Assembly: GCA_902795675.1 (NCBI GenBank)
Contig: CADBLZ010000113.1
Coordinates: 1-41,739, forward strand
Direction of reading: 5' to 3'
Source of the DNA: an uncultured Erysipelotrichaceae bacterium
Lineage (GTDB): Bacteria; Bacillota_I; Bacilli_A; RF39; UBA660
Length of the DNA stretch: 41,739 nucleotides
In this document: piece by piece, positions 14,334 to 22,940 of the stretch
How positions within the stretch are numbered: position 1 is the stretch's first letter
How the letters are laid out: every line of letters starts with the position of its first letter
Notes under the pieces: model-generated
What the model was told of the DNA's origin: nothing
Seen by the model: only the letters and a program-made list of their open reading frames with translations
Database searches by the model: none
Position numbers and translations under genes: made by a program

Positions 14334-16003
14334 TCTTCAGTTATTTTGACTTCTAATCTTCTTATACTATTCATGAATTTGATAAGAGTAAAATCACCTT
14401 CGATGATATACCATTTAGGTTCTTTAATATTTATTAATTTATATTTATTAAATAAGTTATCTTCAATATTCATTAATAGTAAGTATGGGATTGAATCATA
14501 GTAGTAATTATTATTATTTTGATAAGCTGCTCTTATTTCATCGAAATCAGCATTTCTTACAAACATTTTATATCCTTCTGTTCGACCCATTATCTTAGTA
14601 CCATATGTAGTTCTTTTTGGCATGAATTTATATAGTAATAAGATTAATAAGACAGAGATGCATGAAACGACATAACTAATAATATAAAGTGGTATTAGTA
14701 ATTTGAAGTAGTTTAGGAATAAGATCCAGCAGAAACTAAAGATGATAATTGCTTGAATAACGAATGTTAGATTCATTCCTTTAGTATCTATCTTATCAAC
14801 AAATTTATATAGGAAAGCAAATGTCATAACACTAATTATTACTGGAATTGGGAATAAGTAGAACTTATCTGTTGTTACTATTGGATAAGATGTTAGTAAG
14901 ATTAAGATAATTGATACCATGAAGATAAAGTAGATACGATAACCAAATGAGTATGATTCAAAGTATTTCTTTTTATCTGTTTTTATCATTTCTTCAATCT
15001 TTATTAAATAAGATTTTATTCTTATTTTTAAATCATCTTCATTTATTTTATCGATATATTCATCTTTACCTACTCTTTTGTTAGTAGTTAAAACTTTAAC
15101 ATATTCATCCATTGTTAGAACAATGTTTTTTCTAAATAGATGTTTGATGAATAATGATTCATAGTAGTTTTTACCATCATATTCTTTACCTTTAGTTATC
15201 GTAAATGAACGATTATGTTCTTCTATTTTTAGATAACCTTTATTAGCTAGATAAAGGATTAAGTTATAAACATCTTTTTTAGTTACAGTACCATGATATA
15301 GTAAACCCATATCAATTGGATTTAAGTCAGGTATATCATTATTATATTTTATTTTTATTACTTTATCTTTACCAAAAGCAAACCATAAGATGTAACTTAT
15401 GATTACAAATACTAGTGATAAGATAACTGTTAGTTTTAAGTAATTAGCTCCTACTATTTCATTATTAATTCTTATTTCAAGAATGTCATCAGGAGCTAGT
15501 TCTTCGTTATATGTTATTGTTATTTTATTATCTTCTATTTTGTAATCGAGATCGATTCTTTTATCATTTAGATACATTTCTATTTCTGGTGTTTCTGTAT
15601 CTTTTGGAAGAGTTATAAAATAAGTTGATTTAGTGATTGGTACACTATAGTTATTAGCTAGAGTTATGTTTGTTTTTTTATTAAATTTATGTTTTCTTTC
15701 TAAGAAGTAGTTTAGTGATATTTTATAATTTAAGTTATCTTTGTTATATAAAACTATTTGATTATCTTTTATTTTGTAATCACTACTTATATTTACTTTT
15801 TTGATATCGTACTCTTTGATATCTATTTTTTTATTTAGTTTTGAATTTGGATTATTAAAGCTGACATCTAAATCTTCATTGATGGTGATATTATTATCTT
15901 CATCAATTTCGATATTAGATACCATGTTATTTATACTAGTACCTTTAGCATAAACAGTTATTGGTAATAATAGTAATAAAATAAATAAAATTGTTTTTTT
16001 CAT
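14327..16003 (-). CDS. DUF2207 family membrane protein
   Basis: A 558-residue envelope protein. A Sec-type signal peptide (KKTILFILLLLLPITVYA) precedes an extracytoplasmic beta-rich domain (about 20-185) typical of DUF2207. One membrane helix (about 192-212) follows, then a cytoplasmic part (LLYHGTVTKKDVYNLILYLANKGYL), further membrane helices (about 350-455) and a C-terminal soluble region that includes RTEGYKMFVRNAD. The family's function is unknown. The frame could extend to 16045, but ATG 16003 has a GTGTGAT ribosome site, a -10 box (TATAAT, 16025-16030) 21 nt upstream, and places the signal peptide at the N-terminus. Confidence 0.85.
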   Translation of the reverse strand: MKKTILFILLLLLPITVYAKGTSINNMVSNIEIDEDNNITINEDLDVSFNNPNSKLNKKIDIKEYDIKKVNISSDYKIKDNQIVLYNKDNLNYKISLNYFLERKHKFNKKTNITLANNYSVPITKSTYFITLPKDTETPEIEMYLNDKRIDLDYKIEDNKITITYNEELAPDDILEIRINNEIVGANYLKLTVILSLVFVIISYILWFAFGKDKVIKIKYNNDIPDLNPIDMGLLYHGTVTKKDVYNLILYLANKGYLKIEEHNRSFTITKGKEYDGKNYYESLFIKHLFRKNIVLTMDEYVKVLTTNKRVGKDEYIDKINEDDLKIRIKSYLIKIEEMIKTDKKKYFESYSFGYRIYFIFMVSIILILLTSYPIVTTDKFYLFPIPVIISVMTFAFLYKFVDKIDTKGMNLTFVIQAIIIFSFCWILFLNYFKLLIPLYIISYVVSCISVLLILLLYKFMPKRTTYGTKIMGRTEGYKMFVRNADFDEIRAAYQNNNNYYYDSIPYLLLMNIEDNLFNKYKLINIKEPKWYIIEGDFTLIKFMNSIRRLEVKITEEE

Positions 16004-16097
16004 TTTAATCACACTACTCTTTTTATTATATCTATATATTACCATAATTTAATCCCATTATAAATAGAATAAATGTTATAATTAAAAAGGTGGTTGC

Positions 16098-16148
16098 ATG
16101 AAATATTTAGCAGCAAATATATCTATTATGGGGGATTATGAATTATGA
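16098..16148 (+). CDS. 16-residue upstream ORF overlapping the peptidase start
   Basis: ATG at 16098, 16 codons, TGA at 16146-16148, encoding MKYLAANISIMGDYEL. AAAGGTGG lies 4-5 nt before it, a far better ribosome site than the GGGGGAT 8 nt before the next gene's ATG. Its stop overlaps that ATG (ATGA), the classic geometry of translational coupling. It is probably a leader or coupling ORF; whether the peptide itself matters is unknown. Confidence 0.5.
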   Translation: MKYLAANISIMGDYEL

Positions 16149-16891
16149 AATTTATATTAAATACCGAAAAAGAATTACAAAGAAATATTGAGTTTAATAA
16201 TGAAGGTGTAATTCTTAATTATTTTCAAAATAAGATTTGTTATTTAATTGGTGGTGGTAAATTCGATGAACTTACTACTATTTATGAAGATATGATTAGT
16301 AATACTAATAAGAAGAATCCTACTACTCTATTTATTAATCATGGTAATAAGTTTGGTAAAGCTAACTATGATAAAGTTAAGAAGATCTTTCAAGAGTTAG
16401 GTTCTGAAACTAAATATCTTCATAAAGAAGATTTAGATGATATTAATAAAACTAAAGAATTAGTTAATAGTGCTGATATTATTTATATTGGTACAGGTAA
16501 TACAAAAGAAATGTTAGACTTATGGAAAGAAAAAAAGTTTGATGATATTCTTATTGAAGCATTCAATAACGGTAAGATAATGGCTGGTATTTCAGCTGGA
16601 GCAATAAGTCTTTCAAGATATGGTTTATCTGATTATTTAAGAGAAGAAGATGAAAAAGCTAAATTAGTAAAACTAGATGGACTTGGAATGGTTGACCTAC
16701 TAACTCTTCCACATGCTAATAAAGATAGTTTTAATGATGAAGATGTTAATAAAGAAAGCAAAGATATCGATTGTTATTTAATTAGTAATAAAGCTTGTGT
16801 TAAAGTATTTAATGATGATGTTAGTTTTATGCTAATCGATGATGGTTTTATTGATATTGTTAAGAGCGGAAAGACAGAACATATTTTATAG
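16145..16891 (+). CDS. Peptidase S51 (dipeptidase E/cyanophycinase-like) family protein
   Basis: A 248-residue protein with the S51 alpha/beta core. IYIGTGNTKEML (113-124) is the substrate-loop motif. The nucleophile S150 sits in GISAGAIS, and H190 in LPHANKD is the likely catalytic histidine. Members cleave Asp-Xaa dipeptides or related substrates. The N-terminal 30 residues are a non-standard beta extension. Start codon usage probably depends on the overlapping 16-residue ORF. The HD-domain gene follows 8 nt after the stop with its own GGAGAAG site, so the genes form an operon. Confidence 0.82.
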   Translation: MKFILNTEKELQRNIEFNNEGVILNYFQNKICYLIGGGKFDELTTIYEDMISNTNKKNPTTLFINHGNKFGKANYDKVKKIFQELGSETKYLHKEDLDDINKTKELVNSADIIYIGTGNTKEMLDLWKEKKFDDILIEAFNNGKIMAGISAGAISLSRYGLSDYLREEDEKAKLVKLDGLGMVDLLTLPHANKDSFNDEDVNKESKDIDCYLISNKACVKVFNDDVSFMLIDDGFIDIVKSGKTEHIL

Positions 16892-16899
16892 GAGAAGTT

Positions 16900-17946
16900 A
16901 TGGGCTATTTTAATAAGATAAGTAAGTTTCTAAGAGAGTATTTTAGAATACTATCACCAGATATACCAGAATTCTTAGAAGAGTATATTGATACAGATGA
17001 GATGCAAAGAATTGATGGTACTAGTATGAATGTTGGAGTTCAGTATTCTGGTTTATATAAGTTAGTTAGAGACTATTCAAATTTAGATCATTCAGTTGGT
17101 GTTGCTTTAATAGTATGGCATTTTACTAAAGATAAGAAGGCTACACTTGCTGGTTTATTTCATGATATAGCAACACCTACATTTAAACATTGTATTGATT
17201 TTATGAATGGTGATTATGAAACACAAGAAAGTACAGAAGAAAGAACAACTGATATTATTAAAAATTCAAAGAAGATTATGAGTCTTCTTGAAAGAGATGG
17301 CATTAAGTTAGAAGAAATAAACGACTATAAGTTATATCCAATTGCCGATAATGATCACCCTAAACTATCTGCTGATAGATTAGAATATAATTTCTCTGGT
17401 GGTTTTAGTTTAATAGATTTATGGACATTAGAAGATATTAAGAAATGTTATGATAACATGTTCGTTAGTAAGAATGAAGACGGTATAGATGAGATTGTAT
17501 TTAGGGATTTAGATGTATGTGAATTCTATATCGAGAAGTTATCTAAATTATGGCCATGGTGGATTTGTGATAAAGATAGATGTGTTATGCAATTTATCGC
17601 TGATACATGTAAGGAAATGAATGAGAACGGTTATTTAAGTATTAATGATTTATATACTTATTCAGAAGATTATGTGATAGATTTAATACTTAATCATAGT
17701 AATAAAAGAATAAGTAATCGTTTTAAACAATTTATGAATATTAGAACATATTATGTAACTAAAGATAAACTTAAGAATAAGTATAGTGTTAAAATTAAAT
17801 CAAAGAAAAGATATGTTAATCCTTTAGTTTATAACAAAGGTCGTATATTAGATATTTCTAGTCCATCTAAAAAGAGATTTGATAAATTCTATAATAGTAC
17901 TAATTTTGAAAATTATGTTTCTATAAATATAAAAGAAGAAGATTAA
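16900..17946 (+). CDS. HD-domain phosphohydrolase
   Basis: A 348-residue protein with an intact HD metal site: H64 (NLDHSVGVAL), H88-D89 (AGLFHDIATPTFKH) and a downstream D160 in ADRLEY. The pattern of histidine-aspartate, a TPTFKH segment and ADRLEY recalls the COG1078/dNTPase-type HD hydrolases, which act on nucleotides. The C-terminal 150 residues are basic and helical without a recognised domain. GGAGAAG precedes the ATG by 2-3 nt. Its last codons form one arm of a terminator shared with the convergent gene. Confidence 0.8.
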   Translation: MGYFNKISKFLREYFRILSPDIPEFLEEYIDTDEMQRIDGTSMNVGVQYSGLYKLVRDYSNLDHSVGVALIVWHFTKDKKATLAGLFHDIATPTFKHCIDFMNGDYETQESTEERTTDIIKNSKKIMSLLERDGIKLEEINDYKLYPIADNDHPKLSADRLEYNFSGGFSLIDLWTLEDIKKCYDNMFVSKNEDGIDEIVFRDLDVCEFYIEKLSKLWPWWICDKDRCVMQFIADTCKEMNENGYLSINDLYTYSEDYVIDLILNHSNKRISNRFKQFMNIRTYYVTKDKLKNKYSVKIKSKKRYVNPLVYNKGRILDISSPSKKRFDKFYNSTNFENYVSINIKEED

Positions 17947-17961
17947 ACATCTTCTTCTTTT
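17931..17961. terminator. Terminator inside two overlapping convergent gene ends
   Basis: A 10-bp stem AGAAGAAGAT/ATCTTCTTCT (17934-17943 with 17949-17958), with T residues on both strands. The plus gene ends at 17946 and the minus gene at 17943, so both stop codons lie in the loop. Confidence 0.8.
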
Positions 17962-18416
17962 GTATTCTCTATTTCAAATAAGACATAACCTAAATCTTGA
18001 TTACATTCTATTTGTGATCTTACTAAGATTTTATTATCTTTAATAAATAAGATATATTCTGTATCATTCTTTAGGAATTTATCTTTACTATAAATACTTA
18101 TATGATTCTTTTTATTATAACCACCATATTGGTAAACATAGTTTTCGTCATATGTACCTTTATAGTTTTCTAACACTTCTATTTTATATTCTGTCATTGG
18201 CATTTCTTCTGAGTTAATATGTTGGTTTTTTATTTTAACTATTTTAGCTCTAACGACATTATCTGATAGTTTTGTTTTTTCTTCGATATCATTTATACCA
18301 TATGGTAAATCAGTTTTTATATAATTTATTTTGTGCGTATAATAATTGATAAATAAATATAATATTATTACGGCTGCAAATATATACATTTTATATAAAT
18401 CTTTATTATTTGTCAT
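17943..18416 (-). CDS. Small membrane-anchored protein, unknown
   Basis: A 157-residue protein I do not recognise. A membrane segment (about 10-25) is followed by an external beta-rich domain of about 125 residues. The pattern VVRAKIVKIKNQ....MTEYKIEVLENYKG resembles small OB-like domains in Bacillota exoproteins, with a YQYGGYNKKNHISIYS strand pair and TEYILFIKDNKIL. The ATG has AGGTGTGAT just upstream and an extended -10 (TGATATAAT) 18 nt away, so the leader should be very short. It overlaps the HD gene tail-to-tail by 4 nt. Confidence 0.72.
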   Translation of the reverse strand: MTNNKDLYKMYIFAAVIILYLFINYYTHKINYIKTDLPYGINDIEEKTKLSDNVVRAKIVKIKNQHINSEEMPMTEYKIEVLENYKGTYDENYVYQYGGYNKKNHISIYSKDKFLKNDTEYILFIKDNKILVRSQIECNQDLGYVLFEIENTKEEDV

Positions 18417-18434
18417 AATATCACACCTGTATTC

Positions 18435-18443
18435 ATTATATCA
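18435..18443 (-). promoter_or_regulatory. Extended -10 promoter of the 17943-18416 gene
   Basis: TGATATAAT on the minus strand (hexamer 18435-18440), 18 nt before the ATG. Confidence 0.6.
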
Positions 18444-18511
18444 GTTAATATAAAAATTACAAAATTATTGTTAAAATAGATTTTTTTATCAATTAAATTT
18501 TTTATTTTTAT

Positions 18512-18540
18512 TTGACAAATATATTTTTTAGTTTTATATT
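18512..18540 (+). promoter_or_regulatory. Promoter of the 18.5-kb leader RNA
   Basis: TTGACA (18512-18517), a 17-bp spacer and TATATT (18535-18540). Transcription should start near 18547. Confidence 0.88.
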
Positions 18541-18546
18541 TCTATC

Positions 18547-18651
18547 AAGTGAGGAAATATAAGTAACATAGTTACAAGCTATTTCGGGTGAAGAGCCTAC
18601 ACAATTAATTATATAATTGGAGTCACGAATTATTTATTCGTGGCTTTTTTT
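18547..18651 (+). ncRNA. Structured leader RNA or small RNA ending in a terminator
   Basis: Between the promoter and the gene at 18693 lies a transcript of about 105 nt. A GTAAC/GTTAC hairpin (18563-18567 with 18571-18575) is enclosed by GAAATA/TATTTC (18554-18559 with 18580-18585). Next come GGGTGAAGAGCC and a CAATTA/TAATTG hairpin. A terminator closes it: a 9-bp stem with one G-U (18622-18630 with 18636-18644) and seven T. A terminator directly ahead of a gene with no other promoter suggests a transcription-attenuating leader, possibly a riboswitch. A free small RNA is the alternative. The sequence matched no riboswitch class known to me. Confidence 0.6.
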
Positions 18652-18692
18652 CATATTTTGAACCCCGAATAAGTGGAAAGGAGGAATTATAA

Positions 18693-19178
18693 ATGAAAGA
18701 ATTTAAGCTATATCGCGATGAAAAAAGAATGATTCTAGAATATAGAAAACATTTCTTTGAACATCTAGTCGCATTAAAGAAACAATCTATGAAAGAATAT
18801 TATGAGAAAAAAATTAATATTGAGTCAATAGCATTAGATCTACTAGAAGAACTAGGATTCGATCGTAAGGATATTGGTAGTTTATATCTTGCATCTGTAA
18901 TTGAGGAACTATTCCATGAAAGAAAAGGGTTTGTTGACGGAAATGAGGAGTTCAATTTCGATTGTAAGAATAATAACCATTATTGGCACTTAACTGAGTA
19001 TTATGAAGGTGGTTTTATTTCGATATCAAATGATATTAGAGTAGCCAAGGAAAAATCTTATGTTAAGGATTTATCGATGAACGAAATAGTTTATTCTATC
19101 GTTAATGATATTATTAACATGGTAGATAGAGACGAGTGTAAGAAGCTTGTTTATAGTAATGAAGATATTGACGAATAA
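18693..19178 (+). CDS. Hypothetical protein, possible Spo0A_C-like domain
   Basis: A 161-residue soluble, charged protein. Residues about 44-80 (INIESIALDLLEELGFDRKD, then IGSLYLASVIEELF) resemble the start of the Spo0A C-terminal DNA-binding domain (I..I...EIG...HI.GY.YLR.AI). The closing SMNEIVYSIVNDIINMV could match its last helix. The middle has an insertion, so the match is weak and unproven. AAAGGAGG lies 8 nt before the ATG. The gene sits behind the structured leader and terminator at 18547-18651, which probably controls it, and it has its own terminator. Confidence 0.55.
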   Translation: MKEFKLYRDEKRMILEYRKHFFEHLVALKKQSMKEYYEKKINIESIALDLLEELGFDRKDIGSLYLASVIEELFHERKGFVDGNEEFNFDCKNNNHYWHLTEYYEGGFISISNDIRVAKEKSYVKDLSMNEIVYSIVNDIINMVDRDECKKLVYSNEDIDE

Positions 19179-19194
19179 GTTAATATCTTTTTTT
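19162..19194 (+). terminator. Terminator overlapping the 18693-19178 gene end
   Basis: An 11-bp stem with one G-U (19162-19172 with 19179-19189) followed by a T run. The left arm is coding. Confidence 0.82.
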
Positions 19195-19237
19195 AATCAA
19201 AATATGATAAGATTATTAAAGTAAAAGGAGGATTTAT

Positions 19238-20215
19238 ATGAGTGTTATAGAAGTTAAGAATCTTTCTAAAACTTTTAAAGTTAAGATTAAGGATAAAGGT
19301 TTGAAGGGTTCATTAAAAGCTATTTTTAAGCCAAAATATAAATTAGTTAAAGCCGTTAAGAGTATTGATTTTAGTGTCGAAAAAGGTGAGATGGTTGCTT
19401 TTATCGGACCTAATGGTGCTGGTAAATCAACAACTATTAAGATGCTTACTAGTATTTTATACCCTGATAAAGGTAAGATTAAAGTTATGGGTTTAGATCC
19501 AGCAAAGGATCGTAAAAAATTAGCATATGAGATTGGTACAATGTTTGGTCAAAAAGAACAACTTTGGACACACTTATCACCATATGATAATTTTAAGTTC
19601 TTTGGAGCTATATTTGATATTCCAGAACCTGTAGTTGAGAAGAAGATTAAAGAATTAAGTATGTTATTTGAATTAGATGAATTCATTAATACTCCAGTTC
19701 GTAATTTATCTCTAGGTCAAAGAATTAGATGTGAAATAGTAGCTTCATTGATACATGAACCTAAGATATTATTCTTAGATGAACCTACTATCGGTTTGGA
19801 TCCAGTTGTTAAGGAAAATATCCGTACTTTAATTAAACGAATGAATAAGGAGTACAAAACAACTATTTTCTTAACAAGCCACGATGTTGGTGATATTGAA
19901 AAGTTATGTAAACGTGTAATCATTGTTAATGATGGTCAAATAGTATTAGATGATTCTATGGAGAATTTAAAATATCATTATTTAAATAAGAAGATTGTTG
20001 ATGCTAAGATGAAGGAAAAGATTAATCTTGATGACGAGGACGGAATTACTATTTTAAAAGATAAAGGTTATAATTTAAAAATAGAAGTTGATATTACTAA
20101 GAGAAGCATTTCTGATGCTTTAAAGTTACTTAATCCAGATAATATTATAGATATAAATATTTCTAATGTTCCATTAGAAGATATCATTGCTAATATTTAT
20201 AAGAGTAAGAAATAA
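19238..20215 (+). CDS. ABC-2 exporter ATPase (COG4586 type)
   Basis: A 325-residue ATPase. Walker A GPNGAGKS is at about 57-64, with Q-loop FGQKEQLW, signature LSLGQRIR, Walker B ILFLDEPTIGLD and H-loop TSHD. The long N-terminal stretch before Walker A (LKGSLKAIFKPKYKLVKAV) and the FGQKEQLW motif are typical of COG4586, which pairs with permeases COG4587 and COG3694. Substrates of this exporter type are not established. AAAGGAGG precedes the ATG. The stop overlaps the next start by 1 nt, making the first gene of a three-gene operon. Confidence 0.92.
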   Translation: MSVIEVKNLSKTFKVKIKDKGLKGSLKAIFKPKYKLVKAVKSIDFSVEKGEMVAFIGPNGAGKSTTIKMLTSILYPDKGKIKVMGLDPAKDRKKLAYEIGTMFGQKEQLWTHLSPYDNFKFFGAIFDIPEPVVEKKIKELSMLFELDEFINTPVRNLSLGQRIRCEIVASLIHEPKILFLDEPTIGLDPVVKENIRTLIKRMNKEYKTTIFLTSHDVGDIEKLCKRVIIVNDGQIVLDDSMENLKYHYLNKKIVDAKMKEKINLDDEDGITILKDKGYNLKIEVDITKRSISDALKLLNPDNIIDINISNVPLEDIIANIYKSKK

Positions 20216-21006
20216 TGAGAAAATATTTGTTTATTTTTAAAACACAAATTATTAGTAATCTACAATACGTTGGCAATGTATTAATTGGATTTATAGGTAA
20301 CTTTGTTATGTTATTCATTTTATTTAATTTATGGAAGTACTTATATAGTGATCCAAGTGAATTAATAAATGGATACAATATGTTTCAAATGACTTGGTAT
20401 GTTATTATTACTGAGTTATTATGGATGAGTCTTGGTGGTAGAAAATTAGTAGGTAAAATAAGTGAAGATGTTATTACTGGTAATGTCGCTTATAACATTA
20501 ATAAACCATATAGTTATGTTGGTTATGTTTTAGCTACACATTTAGGTGATATCTTTATTAAGAGTATTGTTTTATCTATTCTATTTATGATTACTGGTTT
20601 AGTCTTTTTAGGAGGATTCCCAAGTTTAACTCTAGTTAATGTTTTAGTTATTATTTTAACAATGATATTAGCTACAGTAATAAGTACTTTATTTGCTTCT
20701 AGTATTGGTTTACTTGCATTCTTCTTTGAGAATTCAAGATCATTCTGGTGGTTATATAGTAAGTTTATTTTAATACTTGGTACTATCTTCCCTATAGAAT
20801 TCTTCCCTGGAGTATTACAAAAGATTTTATCTTTCAGTCCAGTATTTGTTTCTAGTTATGGTCCAGCAAAACTATTTGTTGACTTCTCTTGGAGCACTGC
20901 TTGGGAAATCTTATTAGCTCAATTAATTTACTTAGCAATTTCTTATGGAATTTGTGAGTTTATTTATAGAAAGGGAGTGAGAAAGATAAATGTTAACGGA
21001 GGTTAA
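20215..21006 (+). CDS. ABC-2 exporter permease (COG4587 type)
   Basis: A 263-residue integral membrane protein with about six hydrophobic segments (20-45, 58-78, 105-135, 140-170, 175-200 and 225-250) and no ATPase motif. The amphipathic YNINKPYSYVGYVLATHLGD segment, where the first transmembrane pair leads into a cytoplasmic loop, is characteristic of the family. Its ATG overlaps the ATPase stop by 1 nt, and its own end overlaps the next permease by 17 nt, so subunit production should be tightly coupled. Confidence 0.9.
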   Translation: MRKYLFIFKTQIISNLQYVGNVLIGFIGNFVMLFILFNLWKYLYSDPSELINGYNMFQMTWYVIITELLWMSLGGRKLVGKISEDVITGNVAYNINKPYSYVGYVLATHLGDIFIKSIVLSILFMITGLVFLGGFPSLTLVNVLVIILTMILATVISTLFASSIGLLAFFFENSRSFWWLYSKFILILGTIFPIEFFPGVLQKILSFSPVFVSSYGPAKLFVDFSWSTAWEILLAQLIYLAISYGICEFIYRKGVRKINVNGG

Positions 21007-21784
21007 AAAACAATTAAAAGTATCTCTATTAAGTGTTAAATATGGTTTTATGAGAGAAGCACTTAATAAAGCATCTTTGTTTTCAAGTATATTCTTTATG
21101 ATTATTAATAATTCATGTATGATTGTTCAATGGATTGTATTATTTAGTCTTAAAGATAACTTTGGTGGTTACTCTTTTAAAGAAGTATTACTTCTTTGGG
21201 GTTTAGCTGCATCGACATATGGTGTTTCACGTTTCTTCTTTAGAAAGTCATTTAATTTAAGTCAGACTATTGTTAGTGGTGCTTTAGATAATTATATAGT
21301 TCAACCAAAGAGTGTTCTCTTATCTGCTATTATTTCTGAATGTGAACCAAGTGCGTTAGGTGATATTATATTTGGTTATATTATGTACTTTATGTACGGA
21401 TTTAAAATACATACATTTATTCTTTTCACTTTATTCACAATAACTGGTGGTTTGATGATTGTAGCAGTAGCAGTAATACTTGGTAGTTTAAGTTTCTGGT
21501 TAACTAATTCTGATCAAATAGCTGATGTTGGTAATTCATTAGTAACTAACTTTGCAACATATCCTGATGGTATATTTAAAGGAGTTGCTCGTATGATGTT
21601 ATATACTATCATACCAGTAGGTATTACTAACTTTATACCAGCTAGAGCTATTATCAGTTTTAACCCTACTTTATTATTAATTAATATTGGTGCTACTATA
21701 CTATTTATCTTAACTGCTTTCGCAATTTTTTATAGAGGTTTAAGAAGATACTCTTCTAGCAATTTAATGAATGCTAGAGTATAA
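20990..21784 (+). CDS. ABC-2 exporter permease (COG3694 type)
   Basis: A 264-residue membrane protein with about six hydrophobic segments. It contains the GALDNYIVQPKSVLLSAI loop found in COG3694 permeases, just as its partner has YNINKPYSYV at the equivalent place, so the two permeases form a heterodimer with two copies of the ATPase. The start overlaps the preceding gene by 17 nt, and GGGAGTGAG upstream serves as ribosome site. It ends at a strong bidirectional terminator. Confidence 0.9.
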   Translation: MLTEVKKQLKVSLLSVKYGFMREALNKASLFSSIFFMIINNSCMIVQWIVLFSLKDNFGGYSFKEVLLLWGLAASTYGVSRFFFRKSFNLSQTIVSGALDNYIVQPKSVLLSAIISECEPSALGDIIFGYIMYFMYGFKIHTFILFTLFTITGGLMIVAVAVILGSLSFWLTNSDQIADVGNSLVTNFATYPDGIFKGVARMMLYTIIPVGITNFIPARAIISFNPTLLLINIGATILFILTAFAIFYRGLRRYSSSNLMNARV

Positions 21785-21812
21785 AAAAAGAGACTATTAA
21801 GTCTCTTTTTTA
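21783..21812. terminator. Bidirectional terminator, exporter operon / GH5
   Basis: A 9-bp stem AAAGAGACT/AGTCTCTTT (21787-21795 with 21800-21808) flanked by A and T runs. It serves both convergent units. Confidence 0.9.
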
Positions 21813-22907
21813 ATATGTTATAAAGATATTTTTTAGGTACTTACCTGCCTCAGATAAGTTTTCATCTTTTAATACTGTTGTACCTGGTCTTAAGACAGCA
21901 CTTGATTCATTTTTATTAGATAGTGACCAAGCTACAATACTTATTTGTTTTTCTTTTAAATATGATATCCATTTATTAGCTTCGTCTAGGAAGATACCAC
22001 CATTTCCAGAAGCATCACTTACACCAAACTCTGTTACAAAAATTGGTGTTCCTTTATTTAATGCTGTAGTAGCTTTTTGTCTTAAGAAATCTTTATGTGT
22101 TCCAGAGTAGAAATGTAATGCATATAAAACGTTATCATAGTTAAGTTTATTTACTTGATCAACATCTTGTGACCATGTAGTTGTACCAACAATAATAATT
22201 GATTTTGGTGAATTCTTTTGAATGATAGGTATTACTTCATTAGCATAGTTATATACGTTATCCATTGATGTGTTATTAGGTTCATTACATATTTCATATA
22301 TAATATTAGGAACATTGCTATATTTACTAGTTACTTCGTTGAAGAATGATTTAGCTTGTTCTTTATATTGTAATGGATTTCCATCACTTAGTATGTGCCA
22401 GTCAACTATAACATACATATCCATTGATATTAGTTCATCAATGATACTATATACTTTATTCTTTATATTAGGATTAGAGATGTAACCATTTTCATTAGTA
22501 TACATAGCTATTCTAAAGACATTAGTATGCCATTCATTTTTTAAGATAGTTAGGTTTTCTTTAGTAACTAAATCGCCAAACCATTGAATACCATGAGAAC
22601 TCATTCCTTTTAAGATGATTGGTTCCCCTTTTTCATTTACTAAAGATGTACCATTTAATTTTAAGAAACCATTATAAGAAACATAATTATTTTTTTCTAC
22701 TATTGGAGCTTCTGGTTGAGGAGTTACTTCTGGTTCCTCATTCTCTTCCGTTTCTTTTTCCTCTTGTTTATTATTCTCTTTTTCTTCTACTTTTGTTTCT
22801 TCTTTTTTATTATCACTTTTATTATTAGTATTTATGAATACTATTATTGATAATATTATGATTATTAATACAAATACTAATGTAATTATTCTACCTTTAT
22901 TTTTCAT
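21810..22907 (-). CDS. Membrane-anchored GH5 endoglucanase-like glycoside hydrolase
   Basis: A 365-residue protein. An N-terminal membrane anchor (about 7-26, no lipobox) leads to a linker of about 45 residues rich in Lys, Glu and Pro. A GH5 (cellulase family 5) TIM barrel covers about 80-360. The acid/base E209 lies in YEICNEP and the nucleophile E293 in FVTEFG. Family residues in HGIQWFG, FRIAMY, VDWHILSDGNP and LHFYSGTH are present, closest to the subfamily of beta-1,4-endoglucanases. No carbohydrate-binding module was seen. AAGGAG lies 6-7 nt before the ATG. It has its own terminator and no sugar-transport neighbour. Confidence 0.9.
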   Translation of the reverse strand: MKNKGRIITLVFVLIIIILSIIVFINTNNKSDNKKEETKVEEKENNKQEEKETEENEEPEVTPQPEAPIVEKNNYVSYNGFLKLNGTSLVNEKGEPIILKGMSSHGIQWFGDLVTKENLTILKNEWHTNVFRIAMYTNENGYISNPNIKNKVYSIIDELISMDMYVIVDWHILSDGNPLQYKEQAKSFFNEVTSKYSNVPNIIYEICNEPNNTSMDNVYNYANEVIPIIQKNSPKSIIIVGTTTWSQDVDQVNKLNYDNVLYALHFYSGTHKDFLRQKATTALNKGTPIFVTEFGVSDASGNGGIFLDEANKWISYLKEKQISIVAWSLSNKNESSAVLRPGTTVLKDENLSEAGKYLKNIFITY

Positions 22908-22940
22908 ATATACTCCTTATGTTATTTTTATTATAACAAA

